DNA of 64,000 nucleotides from Owenia fusiformis (lineage: Eukaryota; Annelida; Polychaeta; Sabellida; Oweniidae). Shown here piece after piece: positions 37,801 through 48,700 of the stretch (position 1 is the stretch's first letter; every line of letters begins with the position of its first letter). The notes under the pieces are model-generated. The model had not been told where the DNA came from. It ran no database searches and was given only the letters and a program-made list of their open reading frames with translations. A program made the translations under genes and the position numbers. Where the stretch lies: assembly GCA_903813345.2 (NCBI GenBank), contig CAIIXF020000004.1, forward strand, positions 2,931,525 through 2,995,524, in the 5' to 3' direction.

Positions 37801-40800
37801 TCATATTTGTTACACTTGGCTATAAATGAAGCTAATTATTTGTAGCAACAAGGAGTTAGTTGCATTGACCTTTAAAATTATAGCATATTGGTCTGTTCAC
37901 TATTTTCCTGAACCTGAAATTTACAACCTTTTCAAAATCTTTATTTACCTGTAGATCTTGGTACATTTTGGCTCCTCACACTCCCATAAGCCACTATTGT
38001 CACCCCGATGGCTGGCATCATTTTGATGACTCACATGTAGCTCAGGAATATCTTCTGATTTCACGGAAAATGCCTTGTCCTTTGGGTGAGCTGGGAAGTC
38101 AATGGCGACATTTTGGTCAACAGGGTGTGGTGGTGGTGTATTATTCAAAGCCTCTTGTATCTCTCCATGGCCAATGCCCCAGTGCCTCCATGTTCTGATC
38201 CCATGCCTACTGTATTGGAATTAATTAAGAAATCCTATACCAACCATTCCTAAAAACAACAAGTAACCAAATTTTTAAAGGACATATATTATGGCAAATG
38301 AATTTTAACAGATTTTATGATATATACTCAAGATATAATGCTACACTATTTTCGAGGCTAAACACACCTGTCACTTTGGGAAGAATTGCAGGAGAGGCAG
38401 TCTGATTTGGTATTTGCATGATGCAGCTTTAAACGCCTTCAACTCCACCATGGCTGTCGATCGCCATCTTCATTTCCAGTGGATCTTTTATGTTGCCTCC
38501 AGAATTGACATATCTACGCATATGCATTTTCACGACGGCGCACATTCTATCACATATATCTTTTCCACATTGTGCCTCGCTAAAATGCACATGTGATATC
38601 TTGATCCCAGTCAGGTCTGCAGTGTGCTGGTAGGCAGCTAACAATGGTGCATTGTGGTAGCATCCAGCATTATCAGATCTCACAAGCGCATATTTTATGA
38701 CTGGATGTTGCCTCTTTATAGTTTGGAGAAGGTGTTGAGTTATGCAATACACTGCCTGTGAGTCCTGTTTGGCCTCCGCAATTAGATGGATGTAAACAGA
38801 TATCCGATAGCTGTCAGTTTCTTCACGTCGTATGGCAACAGAAAAATGCCATGAAAGGCCCTTTTTTCCGAAGAACTGTTGTTGAGTTTCTCTATGTAAC
38901 ATTGGAAGGAATTTCATTGCGAAATCTTGGATAATGTAGACCTGCAAAAAGAACACAATATGTTATTCAAATACTGTACATTATTGAATACACATGTTTC
39001 ATACAAGAAATTATTGTTGCAAAAAAGGGAGAGTTTTTTTTATTAGACAAAAACTGACAAAGCTCATAAGCAAGATTGGATTCTAATATATTGAAATATT
39101 TTTTCATGAATTAGATACCTCATCTTTTTGCAAGTTCTCCAGCATGAATTGCTTGCCACAAGCTTGGGCAACTCCCCTCATCTGGTGATTCTTCCAGCTC
39201 TTAATATCTGCAACAGCTCTAGCATAGTCAATACGTATTTCTTCAAGAACACGACCAGGGATTCCTTGGGCACTGTTTATTGCTTCTTCTATCATGTTCA
39301 ATGTTTGCACCATGGACGAACAATCATCACACTTTTCATCATGTTGATGCCTGCAGGCTTCTCTGTATTTGTGATTGTTTGGATCCCCAAGGCCAAGCTA
39401 AAATAAAGTGTTAATGGGTTTCACGTTTTGATGCATACTGTAATATTTCTTATATAATATAAGGATATGAACTCGAGGTCACTGAAGTCAATGTCATATA
39501 ACATACAGTCAGAGTAGTCAAGGTTACTTGTGGTTAAGGTCACAAGATGTCAGACTCACAGGTGCTCAGAGTCACACAAGGTCACAAGTAAACACTTTCC
39601 CCTGTGATTTCTTCTTCATCTTTTTCAATAGCAAATGATTTGATATTTGACAATGATATATACATGTAGGTCTAATAAATATGCAAATTTTCACACTAAT
39701 TCAAAATACTGACATTGAGCTTGAAAATTCCACAATGATTGTTTCGAAATGAATTTCAAATTCATTAAGTTTGCATGACCTACCTGGACACAGTGGTCTT
39801 TGCATTGGTCATTGTATGTCAGTTTCTGTTTGTAAACAAACTGAAGGTATACTTTCATTTTGTTGATGGCAATTTTCTGGGTTGAAAACCAAGCTTAATC
39901 TACAGTTCTGTACTGCAGCAGTAGATCTGATACTGAAATGAGCTTTTCTGCAGCTGTGAGCCCATCAGCAGTTATGTTGTCCAAACCTAAAATAGCAAAT
40001 ATAAATCATATTCATTCCTCTGCATGTTGATGTTAGAGCCAATCTCTATAAAAATTGCCATAAAGCATTTTAGTGGAATATGAATAAATTCTGGAATGGA
40101 ATGAAAGCAAAATCATTATAATTCAACCATTCTCTCTTGGGGATTTTATTCAGCTTTTCTGATAAAAATTGTTTGCTTCTATGATTCATAGTTTTATTCC
40201 TATGTTTCAATGTTTCCCCCTATTCATTGTTAAGAGGGTATGTCAAATTAAATTCAATATTTGTCAGCTTTATCTTCTGGCTTGTTCCATGACTTAAAAT
40301 TCAATCTAAAGCTGACACAGTATATTGGTCAAATCTCTCATTCTTTTATAGTTTTCAATTTAAGACAATATATGCACCCCATCCCCCTTCCTGACCAACG
40401 TGCAAAAGTCAAAGTTTTTGCTATAAATCAAGCAACAATGGACTTCACGACCTGTAATAAATACTTGTAAGTGACGTTATCATAACTAATAAAGCAATAA
40501 TTCTATAAAGTGAAACAACTTCACACGAATTCTTGTATTTGAAAAATGAACTCATTAACTTAGTAAGAAACTGGATGATATACCCCTGGAGACTTAAAAA
40601 ATGGGGACATTTGGAGTAAAAGGACTAAAAGTCGCGAAACATCTCTAATCATGTCTTATATACATATTGCTCCCCCCCTCCGTCCCCTCCCCCCTCCGTC
40701 CCAAATTCATTATTTTCGATTATTTTTTATTTCACGTATGGAAACTTATTTTATAAATTCAGCAATGACATTAATTTAGTTATGAAAACATCACTTACAA

Positions 40801-42732
40801 GTATTTATTACAGGTCGTCCAGACCATCGTTGCTTGATTTATAGCAAAAACGTTGATTTGTGCCTGTTGATGGCCTTGCGCCTTTTTTAATAGATCTCAT
40901 ACCTTAGATGCGTATCGTTTCAGAAAAAATCCCAGAAAACCTAACATATTCTACCATACCGTGCGCCTATCCATTTAGCAATTCAATAGTAAACGTTTTC
41001 TTGAAAAAATAAATCTTCCAGATTTGTTGAATTTTCTAGCAGAAATTGCCTGCTCCCCCCCCCTCCGTCCCATATTCACGATCACCGGGCGTGTATATAT
41101 ATATATATGGATGTCTGAAATTCTGAGCGATTTCTAAACTGAAACCGGTTTCATTGACATTTTTAGGAATAATAGAGTGTCATGTAAGGAAGAACTAATC
41201 TAAGAGCAATATGTCCACTACTCAAAATGAAATATGGTTTAAGATATCCTCTGCTCTTAAGAAATATCATTTTTATATTACCAAGGATGATATTGACTAT
41301 CTGCACGAGATATTGAGAGATATTGAATATTCAATATTCACATTAGGGAGCAGGCGACCAATATTCAATGTTTTATGAGAGATGTTATTTTTATCCACAA
41401 GAGGTTATTCGATATCCACCAGTGAGCATAGTGAGTTATACTGGATAAATATGATTGGATGAAATCATACCTGAATTTTGAATGGGATTTTATATAGTAA
41501 TTACCTATGATTACCTGGTAGACAGAGTAACCGTTCATTGTCATTTTGTTACTTTCAATGAATAGTTTAAAATTGGAGATAAAACAATTTTCAGAGCAGA
41601 GGATACAAACCAATAGCCTCATTGCCTGGTTATTTTATTTAGATCTAATGATGTCCCAGGACTGATGATGAACCACATATATTTCTTTTTGTGGCCCTTG
41701 TCGACCAAACAGTAACACTCACATCAGGTACCTTAAACAAACAAGCAGAAATAATTGAAGTTACCTACCTCCACCAAACATGCCAGTTACTCCCCATGTC
41801 AAAAAAATATCCCTGGCAAATGACAAACTGATTGGGCGGTCTTCTGGCTTTCCTTTTCCAGTATGACAAGGGTGCTGACAGAGTCGAGATGGCCTGAAGT
41901 GTATACCAAATGTCATCCTATGTTTGTTACAAATGTAAAGTGTTGATTCTGGACCAGAAAAAATACCTCCTCTGTATAATAACAGTTTAACTTCATTGAC
42001 ATTATCATTTTTATGTTCTCTCCAAAGCTTTAAATTTTTTAGGTGATTCTCCGTTTGCCTTTTACAGTCCTCTAATGGTACAGTGTCTCTCTCCTGGCAA
42101 TACTGTACAAGGCAATTCATGCTTTATGTTTTAAAATATACTAATCAAGCCATAACCATTAGATTTAATCAAAATAATGAAAATATATTGAAAACATATT
42201 GATTTTAAAATTTTGAAGTATGGCAGACAAAAGTGACCTTGAACTACACTGGAAGAAATGAATATAGGAACCCGTCAACACTGTGATGTTGATGCACTAC
42301 CGGGATAATAGACATGAATACTAGAGAATAGTATATTGAGTTTGGAAAAGTAAATTTATATTGCATAAGCTTTTCTGCATTTTAATGGTATTGTAAAGTA
42401 ATGGTATTTTCTATTCCTGACATGTCAGAAATTTAATTGATGTAATTAATTGAAAAGTTAGAAAATTTAAAGTCAATCGGATTACCAACAAAAAGTTGAT
42501 TCCAAAAGTCCTTATGGGGGCATTTACAGGCCTGTCAACTTGGGAACATCTAACATGAGTGACTTGGAAATGTTCAACACCTCCCCTCAAAATGTGGACA
42601 CCTTGGTCCAAAAATCTGAACACCTTGATCCAAATTTTGAACACCTTTGTTTAAATTTTATTACATCTTGCCAAATTTTGAACACCTCAAATTTTTCGCG
42701 CTCGCTACGCTCGCGTTTCAAACATCCATCAA

Positions 42733-42774
<42 letters not shown>

Positions 42775-45700
42775 GTAGGTACGAAAAATTTCGAACGGAA
42801 TGCATGCCATATACTTAATTCGCGTGAAAAGTCAGAACGAAATGCGTACTTTTTTTTCCGGCGTTCGTATTTTTGCTGTGTAGACGATCTTTTTTAGAAA
42901 TTTTTCTGCAGAAATATTTTTGCTTGACAATTACCAGGTAAAATGCGTATTTGCGTGACATTTTCTGTCACGCAAAAATAACTGGCGTGACTTCAAATTC
43001 TTCAGCAAATGCGTGACAAATACGCAAATTGCGGGACAGTTGACAGGCCTGCATTTACATTTATGCCCAATTCCTATTAATTAAATGTCAATGATGTGCA
43101 TTGTGTAATCAAAGATTGCAAATCTGCCAAAAATGGCTAATTTGGGTTACATATAGTCCATTTCTAGGTGGTTGCTAGGCAAATTATGTAATTCCACAAT
43201 TCTCATTGTACATAAATAGATTGGTTTTAATTAGACTTTCTCTAAAGCTTAACTGAGTTCCCATAACATGATAGCATTGGCTAGCATAGCTCATTTTGGG
43301 CTATAGTTCCTCGTTGCTATGTGGTTGCTAGGGACATGTTTTAAATAATACAATGCCCACAATGCCTATTGCACATGATTGATGATTACAACTATAATTT
43401 GAAAGGATAGTATCTTAACATTGATTAAATATCAATGATGTGTAACATATGATGAAACTTTGTAAATCTGGCTAAAATGACTAATTTGAGTCTCTTTTTG
43501 CCCGTTGCTAGGTGGAATACTGTTAGGCAACAATGCTCATTGAAATATTTTACAATGGTATATGTAAGCTTAGTATTTCCTGAGTTAAGCTGAGTGTCAA
43601 TGCTGCATATCTTATTAATAAAAAGCTGATTTTTGCCAAATATTTTTGACAAGTTTACTTGCCCCCTGTGCTCATATTTTTCAAATTCCCAGATATTTTA
43701 TTGCATTTCCTAAAAGACCTATATACATGCTTTCATATGAACCTAATCCCATGTTAAGGGACCTTTGCATTTGTGCATACTATCCACTTAAAATGGGTGC
43801 CCATTTACATAGAAAATCAACATGGCCACTCTCAGCAGGCCTGGTTACCATAGCAACCAATGTGACGTCATAATGATGTCACAGAATAATAGATCAATAT
43901 CAATATATTATATATACAAAGTATCAAGGGGAATCAATCATGCAATTATTTTCAAGACCTTGTGCAAAAAGTGCTATATTTGTCATATTTTAGATGAATC
44001 AACACCCCTCATTTTGAGTGTGGGGGTCAGTTGCTTAGCAACGCTCCAGCAAAACAATGGAACAATTATATGAAAAATAAAATATGCCATTAGAGTCTAA
44101 ATTGAATAAACTTTGATATATAATGGTGTTTTTTTATATTCCCAACATGTCATGTGGCATGTTTTGCCTGATTTTTACAGGCAGGCCCTCTTAATAACTT
44201 CACCAATTTATAACATATTGTGAATCTTTTGGGAGATATTGTATTTGATATTGTAAGGAATAGATTGCTAGGTCAATTATGCACGTTGCTTGTAATTTTG
44301 TCATCCCCTATAGATCTGATTCTGCCTTTAAAAAGGACCTGTCATTTTGTATTTCAGAATTGGCATAGTGTTTGTTGTATCAGATGACCCAGAACTCGAT
44401 GGCTTCAGTGATCTTGGCATTGCATTACTTCGTGCATTCAACTTCATCAAAAATGACAAAGACCTCAATAAGGCTCTTTCTTTTATCACTGATGTAAGTA
44501 TAGTTTATCAATATCGAGAATTAGCGACATATTTGATTAATAATAAAATCCAAAATGAATAATGATTGTAGATTACTGAGACAGGTTTTATTGAACCTAG
44601 TCTCTTTCTGCTTTGTATTTACATATTTATTTGACTTTAACATGTAGAGGATATTTGTAACTTTGTTAGCAGTTTGTTTTGATGAAAAGGATAATCATGT
44701 TAGCACACATTGACTGTGGGAAACCCCTAAAAAGTATTGTAAACACAATGAGGATTGAATAAGTAAGTAGTATCAAAAACTACAACCAGTTTAAACATGA
44801 CAAAACCAGAAAGTTGAAATTGATATTAAAATAATACTATTCACTTTTGGGTTATTGCAACAAGATTTGGGGATTTCTGTTAATTTGACTTTGCCAGCCA
44901 TATAAGGGAAAGAAATGTATCACATCTGACCAATCAGGATTTACCATATGTCTGTTATAATTTGTAGGTTTATGAAAGAGATGGTGTTGAAACAATAGAT
45001 TCTGAGAGTGTCATTGAAGAATTCAAAGATCTTTACTCTGATGAGGATGTCAAAGATGTCTTTGGGGACGATTCGGATTATGATGACCAGAGACAGGTAC
45101 TGTATGACGTGAAATATATATGAACTTCTAATGCCTCAATTGCCGATAATGCTGTCCTGTCAACAATGGCAATTTGTCCAAATGTAACCGATTAATTTAT
45201 AGAAATAAATGTGAAGTATGTAAAAAAACAACAACTTGTAATGCCTCAGTCACATTTAATCTACGGCAACAAGAGAAATATGCAGCAGGAAATATAGGGA
45301 TAAGCAGTACGATGTAGATTTCTATATCGACTTTGTATTAAGCTATGGCCACTGTACAACTGTCGTGGAGCAGATGTGACTAGGGCTTTACTCTTAGCAA
45401 TGGTCTATGTATAACAGAAGCTAATTAAGTCCATTACAATAATAAAAATATTGCCTACAACCTATGACATCATCAATAGTTGGCAGGATGACTTAAGTTA
45501 GTTTAAGATAATTATGTTCATTTTAAGATACGAGTACATTACCAAGATTTGATCTGAATTATGATGGTTGACCAAACATAAAATTAAACTTAAGGACACT
45601 TTAGAGATAAAATCCTAAGGAGATCACTGTAGTAAAATTAAAATCCTCTGCAAATTATATGAAAATATCAAATTGAAGACAAAACAAGAAATGTTGAAGA

Positions 45701-48700
45701 AACTTTCCACATTTTCTTTTATTTCAGGCTGCAAATTTATTTTACAAGAAAACTGGATTAGGAGCTCTTCCCCAAGTTTTGATGAATGGAGTACCACTAT
45801 CCCAAGATTCTTTGACCTCAGATAGCTTTGAAGAGGCTGTGGTTGGTCAGATATTGCAGTTCACTCCTGTCATACAGCGTGCTGTGTATAATGTGAGTCT
45901 AATTTTGAATTAAGATGGTTCCGTAAGGTGAGAATACAATCATGATTTCAATTAATGATAATTAGTAAAATGAGTTATATTTTTCGAAACTTGATGTAGA
46001 TGTTGACATAGTTCAAAATCAAAATATTTTAATGTATTGCCAAAATCATTCAAAATTAGTTCTTGATGCAAATGAATGGATAGGCCATAGTTTTGAGGAA
46101 TATACGAAGACCTGGAACAGCACATGTAAATCAACTTATTTCGTTACCATGGTGAATGCATGTTTTTTCCTTGTGTTGCCTTAAGTATTTTCTGATGTCC
46201 AAAATAGGAAGTAAATATTTTATATTTTTAGGGAAAACTCACTGATTCAATGGATGTTTATGATTGGATAATGAACCAAGAGAATGTTCTCCCTCGACTT
46301 AACGACCGTGTCCTCGGAACTTCTAACACTTTTGTGGATTTTACAAAAAACACAGGTTTGTGTCTTTATATTTCGAGACGAGTTGTCAATCTTTTCAATA
46401 TTTCTCAAATGCCTTAATACTTTAAATGCAATGTGTTATCAAATTCAACTAACATATTCTCATTAAATTATAGTTCAGGATGTATAATTTTATTTTATTT
46501 GCTTTCGTATAAGTCTGAGATGTGCTTCACTCAAATTAAAACAAACTGTTAAACCTATCCAAGTGGAACACTCTATGGATCACAAAAATGTTATCAACTT
46601 AGGACCTGTTCCGTTTATAAAGGATTAATCAACGTTGCAAAGAATCACAAAATCAAAAAGTGTTTCCAGTGATTTCCCAAGCATTAAAGCAAGTGGGTGC
46701 AGCATACACCTGAAAATAGGCCTGCACCCACCTAAAAATCTATTAGCACCCACTTGAAAATGAGAAAAATCATGAAAATTGGCATATTTTTGAACAATTG
46801 ACCAATTTCGGTCTGAATTGTGAAAATGAGAATTTTACACCCACCTGAGAAAAAATCCCAAGGAGATCAATGGTTTCAATTGCAGAGGTTCTGATTCTAC
46901 AATTGACATGTTTTTCTGTTCCTTATTTTGCAATTGTATTTAATTATAGATGCCAGTAGATTTGAAAGTCCTGATCAATTCTCGAAGCTATCCCCACAAG
47001 AGATGACCTCTGTCATGGCCCAAAATATGAAATATATAACAAGAAAAGGTAGGTTACTATTTGTTTGAGTTATCGTTTCATTACCTTTAGAGAAAAGATA
47101 CATATCTGAATGTCATCATTTAGTTTTTATGTCTCCACCAAAAGTGGTGTCTCCAACTTTTTTGTGGATGGTGTTCAGCTGCTGGTGTTCAGTGGTTGGT
47201 GTTTTGTACTCTGTGTCTGTAACAGTGTATGGTGTTCGTAACAGCATTCGGCGGTACTCAGTTGGCAATGGCAGGTGGTGACATTTTGCATGTTATAATG
47301 TTTTACCTTGATTTGAATGGAAAACCATATCTTTTTATTGAGTGAATAAGCTTTTAATTTAAATGTTTTGAAATGGCATCGACCTTTCTATATCAATATA
47401 CAAATTCTCTTTTTGGTTTTTGATCCTCGGTATGTCCCTTGGTATGTATTCAATATGTTTTGCTGATTCTGTTCTTTCTACTCTATTCTGTGCTTTAACC
47501 CTTAAATGATCAAAACCAATAAAAAGTTTCAGATTTTCTTTGAAAAATTTGACTGTCCTTGTGTTTATTGATATAGAATCATAGAGCATCAGAAAGCTCA
47601 TGAAACTATATATTTTCTGAATGCTCAAGCCATTAACTATTCAGAAATGACATAAAAATGTACATTTGACAGCTGGTATGGGTATGGTAGCTCATCTAAT
47701 TGAATTGAAAAGCGAAAAATATACCTGATTTTGCTGTGCCACAAAATAATCTGTAACACCTTGTGTAACCCCTTGTAATTGCATGTCAGCTACATAAATT
47801 GGTCTATAAATTTGTAAACTCACCCACTACTTGTTACTATTGAAGTCTGAATCATCATCACTTTTTCCCGGCACATCCCTTATTATAATATGCAATGCTT
47901 CTTCAACACACACTCGTCGACATCCATTAGACGCCATTTTGTTACTCAAAATCTGTCTTTGAGTGCAAAATTGTTGTAATAATTGATGAAAAACTATCTA
48001 TTTTCGATATAAACTCAATTTTTATTTGCTAAATGTAAAGTTCAAGGTCACATCTCAGAAGGAGGCTCAGATAGGGGAACCCGCGACTTTTCAAATGTCT
48101 GCTTTTTACAAATGTAAACAATGTATGGAAAGCACACCTTGAAAGCGCGGTTGATCATTTACGGGTTAAAATGTGCTCACCTTGAATTTTCATGATGAAT
48201 ATACATGTTTTATATTAATTGTAGATGAAGAGAGTATAAGAAGTATGACCACTTGGGTTGTTTGCGATGTAGAAACACCAGAAGGAAGGGAACTCATGTA
48301 CAGCGCCATCAAACAAATGGTGAGTTATTATCTATGTTTCTGAGTGGGGTATAAGAAACATGAGTATATGGGTGGTTTTTGATATCAAAGGTATTCACCT
48401 AAAATGAAATTAAATATAAGTTTTATTATACACTGTTTCCTCACTCACATTAATGAACATTAACAAACTATTGATATCTACTAAATAATAACAATTTATT
48501 CCCGGGCATAAATAAAATTAAGAATACACTGGACTAAGTCGTGACGGATGAATGACATTTGATATTCAACAGAAGTCACCTGAATATCGTTGAATATATC
48601 ACTTGTTATTTTTGGTCACATGTAGAACGTAGACCAATCAGAGAGTGAGGAATATGACAGTGATATAATTATGTACAATATTCATATTTGACAATGTTTA

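Larger units (their letters stand above)
35348..44190 (-). mobile_element. 8.8-kb DNA transposon with long TIRs, in UGGT intron 14
   Basis: TTAA at 35344-35347 and 44191-44194 flanks ends GAGGGCCTGCCTG and CAGGCAGGCCCTC. The homology between the two ends continues inward for about 1.1-1.2 kb (roughly 35348-36530 against 43060-44190) with many substitutions and indels. The first 25 bases hold a small hairpin (GCCTG, seven bases, CAGGC). The motif CTAGCAAC recurs many times in both arms. A multi-exon minus-strand gene lies between. TTAA duplication is known for piggyBac and Kolobok elements; I do not assign a superfamily, because the coding part matches neither in what I can see. Its TIR divergence and broken gene point to an old, inactive copy. 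Confidence 0.88.

Noticed and set aside
42540-42818. Polyglycine/polyproline frames
   Set aside because: Made by the G40 run in a transposon.
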